DNA from: Cynocephalus volans
Lineage: Eukaryota; Chordata; Mammalia; Dermoptera; Cynocephalidae
NCBI RefSeq assembly: GCF_027409185.1
Contig: NW_026902451.1
Location: 124,001 to 188,000 of the forward strand
Direction of reading: 5' to 3'
DNA length: 64,000 nucleotides
Below, one piece after another: positions 47,631 through 60,645 of the stretch (the first letter of the stretch is position 1; every line of letters starts with the position of its first letter). A program made the position numbers and the translations under genes. The notes below the pieces were generated by a model. It did not search any database. It was not told the DNA's origin and saw only the letters and a list, made by a program, of their open reading frames with translations.

Positions 47631-49709
47631 GGCATGCAACACACACGTAAAATTCTTCACCTCGATCACGTGGGACTCATCCCAGGGATGCAAGGTTGGT
47701 TCAACATATGCAAATCAATAAATGTGATACACCATATTCATGAAATCAAACACAAGGACCATGCGGTCATCTGTATAGTTGCTGAAAGAGCACTTGATAA
47801 AATTCAACAGTCATTCATGAGAAAGGCCTTCTATAAGTTAGGTATAGATTTCAACTATCTCAACATAATTAAAGCCGTATATGATAAACCCACTGCCAAT
47901 ATCATCCTGAATGGGGAAAAGCTGAAAGCTGTTCCTTTAAGAACAGGAACTAGACAAGGATGCCCACCCTCACCACTCCTATTCAATATAGTGTTGGAGG
48001 TACTAGCCAGAGCAATCAGAGAAGAGAAGGAAATAAAGGGCATCCAGATTGGAAACGATGAAGTCAAACTGTCCCTGTTTGCAGATGACATGATCCTATA
48101 TGTCGAACAGTCTGAAGGCTCTACAAAAAAACTCTTGGAGTTGATAAAGGATTTCAGCAAAGTAGCAGGATACAAAATCAACACAAAAAAACCGGTAGCA
48201 TTTCTATTCTCCAATAGTGGACATGCAGAAAGAGAAATCAAGAAAGCTTGCCCATTGACAGTAGCCACCAAAAACATAAGGTACTTAGGAAGCGAGTTAA
48301 CCAAGGATGTGAAAAATCTCTATAATGAGAACTACAAACCACTGCTGAGAGAAAGTGGAGAGGAGACAAGACGATGGAAAGATATCCCATGCTCTTGGAT
48401 TGGAAGCATCAACATAGTGAAAATGTCCATACTACCCAAAGTGATATACAAATTCAATGCAGTCCCCATCAAAATTCCAGTGACATTTTTCTCAGAAATG
48501 GAAAGAACTATCCAGACGCTGATATGGAATAACAAAAGACCACGCATAGCCGCAGCAACGCTGAGCCAAAAAAGTAAAGCTGGAGGCGTAACACTACCTG
48601 ACTTTAAACTCTCCTACAAAGCTATCATAAGCAAAACAGTACAGTATGGTACTGGCATAAAAACAGACACACTGCTCAGTGGAATAGAATGGAGAATCCA
48701 GAAATCAACCCACACACCTACAGCCGTCTGATCTTTGACAAAGGCACCAAGCCTGTACACTGGGGAAGAGACCGCCTCTTCAGGAAATGGTGCTGGGAGA
48801 ACTGGATATCGATATGCAGGAGAATGAAACTAGACCCATACCTTTCACCATACACTAAAGGCAACTCAAAATGGATTGAAGAATTAATTATACACCCCGA
48901 AACAATAAAACCTCTTCAAGAAAGCATAGGCGAAACGCTTCAGGAAGTAGGACTGGACACAGACTTCATGAACATGACCCCCAAAGCATGGGCAACCAAA
49001 GGAAAAATAAACAAATGGGATTATATCCAACTGAAAAGCTTCTGCACAGCAAAAGAAAGAATTAACATAGTTAAAAGACAACCAACACAGTGGGAGAAAA
49101 TATTTGCAAAATATGCATCTGACAGAGGATTTATACTTAGAACATACAAGGAACTCAAACAACTTTACGAGGAAGAAACAAGCAACCCGATTAAAAAATG
49201 GGCAAAAGAGCTAAATAGGCATTTCTCTAAGGAAGATCTACGAATGGCCGGCAGACATATGAAAGAATGCTCAACATCACTCAGCATTCGGGAAAGGCAA
49301 ATCAAAAGCACACTGAGATACCATCTCACCCCAGTGAGGATGGCTAAAATCCAAAAGACTCTGAACGGTAAATGCTGGCGAGGCTGCGGAGGAAAAGGAA
49401 CTCTCATACATTGTTGGTGGGACTGCAAAAGGGTGCAGCCTCCATGGAAAATGGGATGGAGTTTCCTCAAACAACTGCAGATAGATCTGCCATAGATCTA
49501 CCATTCCCAGCTATCCCACTGCTGGGAATACACCCAGAGGAATGGAAATCATCGAGTCGAAGGTACACCTTTTCCCCAGTGTTCATCGCAGCACTATTTA
49601 CAATAGCCAAGAGTTGGAACCAGCCCAGATGTCCATCATCAGTTGAGTGGATATGGACAATGTGGTATATGTACACAATGGAATACTACTCAGCTTTAAA
49701 AAAGAATGG
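47631..49709 (+). mobile_element. Sense L1 ORF2 fragment, unit 6 (left of the insert)
   Basis: Reverse transcriptase part open 47634-48731, then 48689-49495; same motif state as in unit 5. Confidence 0.93.
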
Positions 49710-49761
49710 GATCTCCGGGGCTCGCCTGCGCCCCGGAAGCTGCCCCTTCTCGGGGGTCAAG

Positions 49762-50067
49762 ATGGGCAGCAAAATGGCGTCTGCCAGCAGGGTCGTGCAG
49801 GTAGTCAAGCCACATACTCCATTAATAAGGTTCCCTGACAGAAGAGACAATCCTAAACCCAATGTATCAGAAGCTTTGAGATCAACAGGGGTACCATCTC
49901 ATTCTGCAATTTCACAGCATTCTAAGGGAAGTAAATCACCAGATTTGCTGATGCATCAAGGTCCACCAGACACTGCAGAAATACTAAAATCATTACCTCA
50001 GAAATACAGAAGGAAACTTGTGTCTCAAGAAGAAATTGAATTTATCCAACGTGGAGGTCCAGAATAA
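49762..50067 (+). CDS. MRPS36: MRPS36/KGD4 retrocopy reading frame, unit 6 (101 aa)
   Basis: Protein identical to the other copies. Open upstream to 49372. Confidence 0.88.
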   Translation: MGSKMASASRVVQVVKPHTPLIRFPDRRDNPKPNVSEALRSTGVPSHSAISQHSKGSKSPDLLMHQGPPDTAEILKSLPQKYRRKLVSQEEIEFIQRGGPE

Positions 50068-50320
50068 TCACTGTGAGCAGCAGTTTGTCATCAAACAAAA
50101 GAACTGACTTTACGATAAAGGACTTCCAAAATAACAAATGAGAAATTGTATATTAAACAACTTTAATAAAGTAAAAAAAAAATGAAATATAGAAAATTTA
50201 GATGGACACTTTTATCTCCTAATTTATGTATCTTGGTCAGCTTCTCCACAAGCTTACCTAATTGTTTATATGCTTTCTACTTATTAAAGTATACATTTTT
50301 AAATGTTAGCCTATTTACTC

Positions 50321-50418
50321 TTTTTTGGGGGAGAGGCAGCTAGCCAGTATGGGGATCCAAGCCCTGGACCTGGTTGTATAACACCACGCTCTAAGCAACT
50401 GAGCTAACTGGCCAGCCC
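50321..50418 (-). mobile_element. tRNA-Ile-derived SINE in the retrocopy tail, unit 6
   Basis: Same position in the insert as in unit 2. Confidence 0.8.
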
Positions 50419-51173
50419 ATATTAATATACTCTTGATTATCAAATATAATGTGTTGAACTATTAAAAGCACGCGGTGTTCAATATACTAGTATATATTTC
50501 CCATAATTTTACTTTTCTTTCTGTTTCTGTTTAGACACGGGAAGAATTTATCAGGCAGAATTGCCGTTTTAAGGATGTAATTTTCCTGAAATTGGATGAG
50601 GATCAGTGAAATAATGATTATTTGTTCTGAATTCTCTCACATTTTTTAATTCACAAGGTTACTGAACTATAACTGGCTTAATAAATGTATCCTTCTCTAG
50701 AATCTTCTTCTGTAGTCAGACGTGTTGTCCATTGTGCATATCCTACTCTAAATGATAAAAATATAGCCGAGATAAAACAGTTGACTATGGGATTTAGACT
50801 GGGGAGATAACAGAAAAGATTATTTGTAACCTATATTTTAAAAAATGCAGAAAAGTATAAAATGGAAAATAAGAGATAAAAATGAATATAGCCTAGGAAT
50901 AAATGTTTCACTAGAAACTGCAATTTATTATCTTTTGGGGATGTTAAGAAAGGCTTGTTTTTTTGTTTAGTTTTGTGATCACGTATGTAAATCCTGATAA
51001 CCATTAACTTTCTCAAATTTAATGTCTGAAAGACAAAATCAACCAAAATATTTACTTATTAAGCAATTTATGAAATTTTAATAGGGCCTTCTTGTGTGTC
51101 AAGGCTGTGTATATTGTAAAAGCCTCACAAAGCTGAATAAATTCTCTTCCATACCTTTAAAAAAAAAAAAAAG

Positions 51174-51547
51174 AAAAAAGAATGGAATACTGCCATTTGC
51201 AACGACATGGGTGGACCTAGAGAGAATTATATTAAGTGAAACAAGTCAGGCCCAGAAAGAGAAATGTCACGTTCTCTCTTATTTGTGCGAGGTAAAGATA
51301 AATAGATAAATGCACACAGGAAAAAAAAAAAAAAAAAAAAAAGGAAAAATGGGGGGGAGGGGGGAAGAAGACGCGACAATTGCAATTCCTTGAAATTGAT
51401 AGGACAAGCAAACTTTCAGAAAGGACATTGTTGGGAGGGAGGAGGGAGGGAGGTTTCTGTAATTGGCCGCAATGATCAACCACATTGTATGTCGACAAAA
51501 TAAAATAAAATAAAAAACTAATACTAAAAATCAATCAATCAATCAAT
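51174..51547 (+). mobile_element. Sense L1 3' end, unit 6 (right of the insert)
   Basis: Short form of the purine-rich tract, as in units 3 and 7. Confidence 0.9.
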
Positions 51548-51555
51548 CCATAGCA

Positions 51556-52263
51556 ATGTGTGTTTCCTTATTCCCTACCGCCGCCAGGGCATTCCCCCCA
51601 AGCCCCACCCCCCACCTGTCAGCCGGTCCTGCACCTGCCAGGCCCCGCCCACTGTGGGCCTCCACCCCCCCTCCCCTTGGAGCCCGGATGTCTGGGAGGA
51701 GGGGGCGGCAGCGCAGCAGCAGCGGCGGACCCAGGAGGCCTCCGAGGGAAGCGGCGCGGCGCGGCGGCGGAGCAGGTAAGGCCCCCGGGAGGGGGCTGTG
51801 GGTCCCCAAAGAGGCAGGGCAGGGGCGCAGTGTCGGAGTGAGAGAGGAGGGAGGCGCGGGGTGCCTCGGGAGGGTCCCCCGAAGCCGCGAGTGGGGGAGG
51901 GGCGGGGCGGCCGAAAGCAGACGGCGGCGAGGTGCCCAGCGCCGGCAGGGCGGTGACATCGGGGCGCCCTCCTGCCCTACTCAGGAGGAGCCCAGCGCTG
52001 TCCCGCCATCCATCCCCCCTGCGCGCCGGGCTCGCCTCGTGCTAGGGCTGTGGTGGGAGCGGCCGGCCGGCAGGCGGTGCCGGGAGCCAGGCCGGATAAG
52101 CGGCTGCGGCGGCGGCAAGGCAAGGCTGTGGCCTCGGGTTCCCGGGGCCAGGGGAGCAGAGGGGGGGGGCAGGGGGCCAGCGTGCAAGTGTGCACGTGTG
52201 CACTTGTAAGTGCAAGTGCAGGGTGGCGGGAGACGCGGCCGCGGGAGGTCCAGGCCGGGAGCG
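51556..52263. promoter_or_regulatory. GC island A, unit 6
   Basis: Donor-like CAG|GTAAGG near 51773-51781. No insertions of the unit 5 kind. Confidence 0.6.
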
Positions 52264-52969
52264 CTTTTCTCAGGAGTGGGTCGATGGTCTTCTGTGTTGT
52301 CACTGCGTTTTTATCCTTCCTTTTGCGGTTCCCTCTTAGTATCTTCTTGGACTTGGAAGAGTTCTTCGTAGACATTTGTGAATTCTCTCAGCTTTTGTTA
52401 GCCTAGGAAAGGACTTTTGCTGTCCGTGTTTGAAGGATCCTTGTTTGGGTACAGTCCTCTTGATAGGGAAGTCTTTCCTTCTGCTGCTTCTAAACTTTGC
52501 AACATCCCATTCTTTCCTGGACTGTGAGGTTTCTGTTCATATATTTGCTGAAACCTGTATTTGGACCCTTTTGAGTGTGTGTGCGTGTGTGTGTGTGTCT
52601 GTGCATGTGTGTGTTTCTGTCTCCATGCGTTTCAGTGTTCTTCCTTTGTGATTTGTGTGGTTTGACTCTTTGGCTAGTGTAGGTGACACTGATCTGAGCG
52701 TTCATGTACAAACTTCTGTGGGGACATATGTTTTCAGTTCTCCTGCGTGTGTCTCCAGCAGTACAATTGCTGGGTCACGGTAGTCACCTGACATTTCCCA
52801 GGTTGTCAAAGTGCCAGTCGGGAGTTGATTTTGTTTAGGCCTAAGTATTTGCTTCTGTGGGGTGTTCTGGCCAATGGATTCGGGGGATCCTTGATGGCAA
52901 GTGTATAGAGAATAGGAGAGGGCATGGTTGTGGAGCCCAGGCTGGGGTCCACAAGGATGCATCTAATTA
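52264..52969 (-). mobile_element. Antisense L1-like DNA with (TG)n, segment A, unit 6
   Basis: (TG)n at about 52573-52615, equal to unit 5. CCCTCTTAGTATC near 52331 is private. Confidence 0.45.
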
Positions 52970-53782
52970 GTCCCCACCCCCCTGCGGGCATTCACCCCTG
53001 TGTTCCCGCCACTTCCACCTCCCCCCACCCTTGTCCCGGCCCCGCCCAGTCTGGGGTGTCGAGTCCTCCCCCTGAGGCGGCCTGGAGAGGCCGGGATCGC
53101 GCACGTCTCCCAGACGCGGCCGGGCCGGCGGGCGCACCAGAGCCTGCTCGGTCCCCGTGTGCACCGGAGCACTGGACGACGCAGCGGCGGCAGCGGCAGC
53201 GGTGGACGACGGAGGAGACCGGCGAGAGGAGCGGCGCGGCGCGGCGGAGCAGGTAGGGCCCACGTGAGGGGGCTGTGGCTCCCGAGCGAGGCAGGGGAGT
53301 AGCGTCGTCGCGCCGCGGGGTGTCTTAGGAGGGTCCCCCGAGTCCTGATTTCGGGAGTGGGGGCAGAGGCCAGCGGGGAGGGATGCAGACGGCGGGCGGG
53401 GTGCCCGGCGCTGGCAGAGACAGGAGGCTGGGGCGCCCTCCTCCCCTCCGCAGGAGCCCAGCGCTGCTCCGCCGTCCGTCCGTCCGTCCGTCCGTCCGTC
53501 CGTCCGTCCGTCCGTCTGTCCGTCCGTCCGCCCGTCCAACCGACCGACCGTCCGACCGTCCGTCCAAGGGCCCCAGCGCGCCGGTGGCCTTGTCCCAGGG
53601 CTGCTGCGGGAGCAGCCGGCGGGGGGCGGTGTGGGGGCCAGAACGGAGTAGCAGGTGCAGCTGTGCTGTGGCCTCCTGGTCACGGGGCCGTGTCCTCCGT
53701 TCCCGGGCCTGGTGAGCCATCGCCGCCGCTGCGATTGCGAGGGCAGTGGGGACAAGGCCAGCAGGGCATGGCGGGAGCGGTT
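52970..53782. promoter_or_regulatory. GC island B, unit 6
   Basis: As in unit 4. Confidence 0.6.
53472..53567 (+). repeat. (CCGT)n microsatellite, unit 6
   Basis: About 96 bp, with the CTGT interruption. Confidence 0.95.
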
Positions 53783-55302
53783 TTGTCGTCTTCCTTGCAG
53801 GTTGAGTGTGTTCTTTGTTTTTCTCCTTCCATGACTGCTGACTTTCGTCCCTGCAGACGTGGTGCTGGGGCATGTGAGCGTCATCGTTGAGATGGAGGAG
53901 CCCTGTGCAGCGCTTTGGGAGAGCGGTCTGCTGTGGGGAATCCTCTCGGCCTTCGTCTGTCTGGGAGAGGATTGTCTCTCTCCCTGTTTGAAGGATACTC
54001 TTGTCCATACAGTGCTCTTGTCTGAAAGGCTTTGTTGTTGTTTTTGTTGTTGTTAAATTTTTGGTTTGGCTAGAACGTCTCTTTCTCTCCTGGACTGGGA
54101 GTTTTCTGTTGAAGAATTTACTGAAATCTGTATTAAGACTTTATGTGAGTGTGTGTGTAAGTGTGTGTGTTTGCGCGTGTGAGAGTGAGTGTGTGTTTGT
54201 GTGTGTGTGTGTGTGTGCGCCCCTCTCTTGCCGGTTTCAGTATTGTTCCTTGGCGTTCCGTGTGGTTTTGACTCTTTGACTAGTGTAAGTGAGGCTGATC
54301 GGAGCGTTCATATATAAACTTTTGTGTGGACAGATTTTCAGTTTTCGTTCGTAGGTCCCCAGCGGTAGGATTGCTGGGCCACGTAGTAAGTTTACATTTC
54401 ACGTTTTGAAAAACTACCGACCTGGTTTCCTGGCAGTCTGTAGCATTTTCCAGTCTCTCCCTCAATATATGAGGGTTGTGCTATCTCTATAGCCTTGTCA
54501 ATACCTTGTCTTGACTGTCTTTTTGATTTATAGGCCTTGTAATGTGTGCCACCTATTATCTCACTGTGGTATTGATAGCCATTTCCTTGCTGGTGACGAT
54601 GAATATCTTCTTCGGTGCTTATTGGCCTTTCCTATCTGTCACTTAGAGAAATGCTCCTTTGAATGATCTGAGCAGGTTTGTGGTTTGTTTGTTACTGGCG
54701 GCTGGCCTGTGTGGGGATCCTAACCCTTGCTCTTGGTATGAGAGCACCACCCTCTAACCAGCAGAGCTAACGGGCCGACTCTTCCTCTGACCATTTTTTA
54801 AAAAATTCTGCCTACTGTCGTTTAGGAGCTCTTTCTATAGTCTTGTTCTTAATCTGTGAATTGAAAATGTATTTTTCCTGTGCAGCCTGATGTCTTTTCT
54901 TTTTCTCAGTGGTGTCCTGTAAAGCACAGCAGTTTTACGTTGCATGATATCCCGTTTACTCTTTCTTTATATGGGTTCTTGTGTTTTCGGCATCTTACCT
55001 AAGAGACCACCACCACATCCGGTATCACAAAGGTTTGTTCCTGTGTTTCTCGAGTGTTGTAGTTTGAGTTCTTACAGTTAGCTCTGTGACACGTGTGGTG
55101 TTCACTTTTGGGTATGGGGTTAGAAAAGGGCTCGATTTCATTTCTTTCCATGTGGCTATTCAGTTGTCTCAGCACCATTTGTTGTGGTCCCAAAGCACTT
55201 GTGAAAATCCAGTTGTCATAGCTGCATGAGCTTGCTTCTAGGCCGTCAATTCTGTTCCTCTGATGTACACTTTATGCCAGCGCTGCACTGTGTTTCTTTT
55301 TA
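53783..55302 (-). mobile_element. Old antisense L1 with (TG)n, segment B, unit 6
   Basis: 1520 bp; same form as in unit 5. Confidence 0.7.
54694..54779 (-). mobile_element. tRNA-Ile-derived SINE, unit 6
   Basis: Same insertion site as in unit 1. Confidence 0.75.
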
Positions 55303-56869
55303 TTGGACTTGAATTTTTACTTTTTATTGACAGCTCGCAACTGCATATGTTTATGGGGCACCATGTGATAATTGCACACATGTGTACATTGTGCAGTGAG
55401 CAAGTTAGGCAAGTAACACACTCGTGACCTCACATACTTCCTCCCCTGTGGTAAGAGCACTGAAAATCCACTCTTTTGGTCATTCTGAAATATACATTAT
55501 TATTAACTATAGTCACCTTGCTGTGTAATAGATCACCAGACCTTATTTCTCCAGAGTGAAACTTTGTACCCATTGGTCAAACTTCCCTTCGTCCTTGTTC
55601 CTCCATCCCCCCCGCCCGCAGCTCCCAGGCTCTGCTAACCATCATTCTGGTCTCTAGTTCCATGAGTCTGACCTTTCCAGTTTCCACATTCAAGTGAAAT
55701 CATGCAGCATGTCTTTCTGTGCCTGGCATGCGACACTCAGCGTAATGTCTTCTAGTTGCATCCCAGTTGTTGGAAAATGACAGAGTTTTGTTCTTTTCTA
55801 AGGCCGAATAGTATTTCATTGTGTACTTAGACCACGTTTTCTTTATCTGTTCGTCTGTTAATAAACACTTAGGTTGATTCTATATCTTGACTCTTATGGA
55901 TAATGCCTCAGTGAACATGGGAGTACAGATATCTCTTCGACCTATTGATTTCAGTTCTTTGGGGGATATTCCCTGAAGTGGGATTGCTGGATCATACGGT
56001 AATTCTATTTACAGATTTTTGAGAAACCTCCATGCTGTTTTCTGTAATGGTTGTACGTTCCTACCAGCAGTGTACAAGGGTAGCCTTTTCTCCACGTCCT
56101 TGCCAGTGCTAGTTATCTTTTGTCTTTTTGATACTAGCCATTCTAATGGGTATGAAGTAATTATGTGTCCTAGTGATTTTAATTTGTATTTCCCTGATGA
56201 TTAGGGAGGTTGAGCATTTTTTCATCAGCCTGTTGGCCATGTGGAGGTCTTATTCTGAGAAACGTATGTTCAGTTACTCTGCCCATTTTTTAAATCGGGT
56301 TGTTGTCTTGCTATTGAGTTGTTTGAATTTTGTATGTATTTTTGGATACTTATTCATAATCAGGTGTATAGTTTTCCAATATTTTCTCTCATTCCAGTCA
56401 TCGTGTCTTCGCTCTCCTACTTGTTCTTTTCCTGTGCGGAAGCTTTTTAATTTGATGCAATCCCATTTTCGTCTCTGTTTGATTTTGTCGCCTTGCTTTT
56501 GGGGCTATCTGCAAAAAATCATTGCCCAGACCAATGTTGTGGAGCTTTTCCCATATGTTTTCTTCTAGCAATTTTACAGTTTCAGGTGTTCCATTTCCAT
56601 CTTTAATCCATATTGAGCCGATTTTTGTAGGTGGTGTAAGATAAGAGAAGGGTTCAACTTCATTTTTCTGAGTGTGTATACACGGTTTTGCCAACACCGG
56701 TTATTGAAGAAACTGTCATTTGCTCGTTATGCGTTCTTGGTACCTTTATTGAAAAATCATTTGACTGTCAATATGTAGTTTTATTTTGGGGCTCCAGTTT
56801 GTTTCACTGGTTGACGTGAATGTTTTTAGTCTACTACCTTGTGGTTTTGATTACTGTAGCATGTGTCTT
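55303..56869 (-). mobile_element. Antisense L1MA-like fragment across units 6 and 7
   Basis: Matches the unit 3/4 copy in the stretches compared. Confidence 0.85.
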
Positions 56870-57051
56870 TGTCCATTTCTGTTGCTTAGAACAGAATTAC
56901 CTAAAACTGGGTGATTTATAAAGAAACAGTCTTTATGGCTTACAGTTTCAAATGTTGGGAAGCCCAAAGTCCAGGTAACACATCTGGTGAGGAACTTGTT
57001 TGGTGGTGACTTCAACGACACAGTGTATCACACTGTGAGAAAGGCAGGAGC

Positions 57052-57082
<31 letters not shown>

Positions 57083-57104
57083 AGAGAGAGAGAGAGAGAG
57101 AGAG
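56870..57104 (-). mobile_element. Antisense MaLR-type LTR fragment, unit 7
   Basis: GA tract at 57052-57104, with a GCGC interruption. Confidence 0.6.
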
Positions 57105-59181
57105 GGCATGCAACACACACGTAAAATTCTTCACCTCGATCACGTGGGACTCATCCCAGGGATGCAAGGTTGGTTCAACATATGCAAATCAATAAATGTG
57201 ATACACCATATTCATGAAATCAAACACAAGGACCATGCGGTCATCTGTATAGTTGCTGAAAGAGCACTTGATAAAATTCAACAGTCATTCATGAGAAAGG
57301 CCTTCTATAAGTTAGGTATAGATTTCAACTATCTCAACATAATTAAAGCCGTATATGATAAACCCACTGCCAATATCATCCTGAATGGGGAAAAGCTGAA
57401 AGCTGTTCCTTTAAGAACAGGAACTAGACAAGGATGCCCACCCTCACCACTCCTATTCAATATAGTGTTGGAGGTACTAGCCAGAGCAATCAGAGAAGAG
57501 AAGGAAATAAAGGGCATCCAGATTGGAAACGATGAAGTCAAACTGTCCCTGTTTGCAGATGACATGATCCTATATGTCGAACAGTCTGAAGGCTCTACAA
57601 AAAAACTCTTGGAGTTGATAAAGGATTTCAGCAAAGTAGCAGGATACAAAATCAACACAAAAAAACCGGTAGCATTTCTATTCTCCAATAGTGGACATGC
57701 AGAAAGAGAAATCAAGAAAGCTTGCCCATTGACAGTAGCCACCAAAAACATAAGGTACTTAGGAAGCGAGTTAACCAAGGATGTGAAAAATCTCTATAAT
57801 GAGAACTACAAACCACTGCTGAGAGAAAGTGGAGAGGAGACAAGACGATGGAAAGATATCCCATGCTCTTGGATTGGAAGCATCAACATAGTGAAAATGT
57901 CCATACTACCCAAAGTGATATACAAATTCAATGCAGTCCCCATCAAAATTCCAGTGACATTTTTCTCAGAAATGGAAAGAACTATCCAGACGCTGATATG
58001 GAATAACAAAAGACCACGCATAGCCACAGCAACGCTGAGCCAAAAAAGTAAAGCTGGAGGCGTAACACTACCTGACTTTAAACTCTCCTACAAAGCTATC
58101 ATAAGCAAAACAGTACAGTATGGTACTGGCATAAAAACAGACACACTGCTCAGTGGAATAGAATGGAGAATCCAGAAATCAACCCACACACCTACAGCCG
58201 TCTGATCTTTGACAAAGGCACCAAGCCTGTACACTGGGGAAGAGACCGCCTCTTCAGGAAATGGTGCTGGGAGAACTGGATATCGATATGCAGGAGAATG
58301 AAACTAGACCCATACCTTTCACCATACACTAAAGGCAACTCAAAATGGATTGAAGAATTAATTATACACCCCGAAACAATAAAACCTCTTCAAGAAAGCA
58401 TAGGCGAAACGCTTCAGGAAGTAGGACTGGACACAGACTTCATGAACATGACCCCCAAAGCATGGGCAACCAAAGGAAAAATAAACAAATGGGATTATAT
58501 CCAACTGAAAAGCTTCTGCACAGCAAAAGAAAGAATTAACAGTTAAAAGACAACCAACACAGTGGGAGAAAATATTTGCAAAATATGCATCTGACAGAGG
58601 ATTTATACTTAGAACATACAAGGAACTCAAACAACTTTACGAGGAAGAAACAAGCAACCCGATTAAAAAATGGGCAAAAGAGCTAAATAGGCATTTCTCT
58701 AAGGAAGATCTACGAATGGCCGGCAGACATATGAAAGAATGCTCAACATCACTCAGCATTCGGGAAAGGCAAATCAAAAGCACACTGAGATACCATCTCA
58801 CCCCAGTGAGGATGGCTAAAATCCAAAAGACTCTGAACGGTAAATGCTGGCGAGGCTGCGGAGGAAAAGGAACTCTCATACATTGTTGGTGGGACTGCAA
58901 AAGGGTGCAGCCTCCATGGAAAATGGGATGGAGTTTCCTCAAACAACTGCAGATAGATCTGCCATAGATCTACCATTCCCAGCTATCCCACTGCTGGGAA
59001 TACACCCAGAGGAATGGAAATCATCGAGTCGAAGGTACACCTTTTCCCCAGTGTTCATCGCAGCACTATTTACAATAGCCAAGAGTTGGAACCAGCCCAG
59101 ATGTCCATCATCAGTTGAGTGGATATGGACAATGTGGTATATGTACACAATGGAATACTACTCAGCTTTAAAAAAGAATGG
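57105..59181 (+). mobile_element. Sense L1 ORF2 fragment, unit 7 (left of the insert)
   Basis: 2077 bp. AACAGTTAAAAG for AACATAGTTAAAAG near 58538 is a 2-bp loss that adds a third break to ORF2. ATAGCCACAGC near 58020 agrees with units 1 and 2, not 3-6. Confidence 0.93.
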
Positions 59182-59233
59182 GATCTCCGGGGCTCGCCTG
59201 CGCCCCGGAAGCTGCCCCTTCTCGGGGGTCAAG

Positions 59234-59539
59234 ATGGGCAGCAAAATGGCGTCTGCCAGCAGGGTCGTGCAGGTAGTCAAGCCACATACTCCATTAATAA
59301 GGTTCCCTGACAGAAGAGACAATCCTAAACCCAATGTATCAGAAGCTTTGAGATCAACAGGGGTACCATCTCATTCTGCAATTTCACAGCATTCTAAGGG
59401 AAGTAAATCACCAGATTTGCTGATGCATCAAGGTCCACCAGACACTGCAGAAATACTAAAATCATTACCTCAGAAATACAGAAGGAAACTTGTGTCTCAA
59501 GAAGAAATTGAATTTATCCAACGTGGAGGTCCAGAATAA
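59234..59539 (+). CDS. MRPS36: MRPS36/KGD4 retrocopy reading frame, unit 7 (101 aa)
   Basis: Protein identical to the other copies. Open upstream to 58844. Confidence 0.88.
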   Translation: MGSKMASASRVVQVVKPHTPLIRFPDRRDNPKPNVSEALRSTGVPSHSAISQHSKGSKSPDLLMHQGPPDTAEILKSLPQKYRRKLVSQEEIEFIQRGGPE

Positions 59540-59792
59540 TCACTGTGAGCAGCAGTTTGTCATCAAACAAAAGAACTGACTTTACGATAAAGGACTTCCA
59601 AAATAACAAATGAGAAATTGTATATTAAACAACTTTAATAAAGTAAAAAAAAAATGAAATATAGAAAATTTAGATGGACACTTTTATCTCCTAATTTATG
59701 TATCTTGGTCAGCTTCTCCACAAGCTTACCTAATTGTTTATATGCTTTCTACTTATTAAAGTATACATTTTTAAATGTTAGCCTATTTACTC

Positions 59793-59890
59793 TTTTTTGG
59801 GGGAGAGGCAGCTAGCCAGTATGGGGATCCAAGCCCTGGACCTGGTTGTATAACACCACGCTCTAAGCAACTGAGCTAACTGGCCAGCCC
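59793..59890 (-). mobile_element. tRNA-Ile-derived SINE in the retrocopy tail, unit 7
   Basis: Same position in the insert as in unit 2. Confidence 0.8.
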
Positions 59891-60645
59891 ATATTAATAT
59901 ACTCTTGATTATCAAATATAATGTGTTGAACTATTAAAAGCACGCGGTGTTCAATATACTAGTATATATTTCCCATAATTTTACTTTTCTTTCTGTTTCT
60001 GTTTAGACACGGGAAGAATTTATCAGGCAGAATTGCCGTTTTAAGGATGTAATTTTCCTGAAATTGGATGAGGATCAGTGAAATAATGATTATTTGTTCT
60101 GAATTCTCTCACATTTTTTAATTCACAAGGTTACTGAACTATAACTGGCTTAATAAATGTATCCTTCTCTAGAATCTTCTTCTGTAGTCAGACGTGTTGT
60201 CCATTGTGCATATCCTACTCTAAATGATAAAAATATAGCCGAGATAAAACAGTTGACTATGGGATTTAGACTGGGGAGATAACAGAAAAGATTATTTGTA
60301 ACCTATATTTTAAAAAATGCAGAAAAGTATAAAATGGAAAATAAGAGATAAAAATGAATATAGCCTAGGAATAAATGTTTCACTAGAAACTGCAATTTAT
60401 TATCTTTTGGGGATGTTAAGAAAGGCTTGTTTTTTTGTTTAGTTTTGTGATCACGTATGTAAATCCTGATAACCATTAACTTTCTCAAATTTAATGTCTG
60501 AAAGACAAAATCAACCAAAATATTTACTTATTAAGCAATTTATGAAATTTTAATAGGGCCTTCTTGTGTGTCAAGGCTGTGTATATTGTAAAAGCCTCAC
60601 AAAGCTGAATAAATTCTCTTCCATACCTTTAAAAAAAAAAAAAAG

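Larger units (their letters stand above)
49710..51173 (+). pseudogene. MRPS36: MRPS36 processed retrocopy, unit 6
   Basis: Target-site duplication at 49698-49709 and 51174-51185. Confidence 0.93.
45995..55472. repeat. Macrosatellite unit 6 (9.48 kb)
   Basis: A full unit with the insert. It resembles unit 5 in its short first TG tract and unit 3 in the short purine tract of the L1 3' UTR. Confidence 0.97.
59182..60645 (+). pseudogene. MRPS36: MRPS36 processed retrocopy, unit 7
   Basis: Target-site duplication at 59170-59181 and 60646-60657. It is unaffected by the deletion downstream in this unit. Confidence 0.93.
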
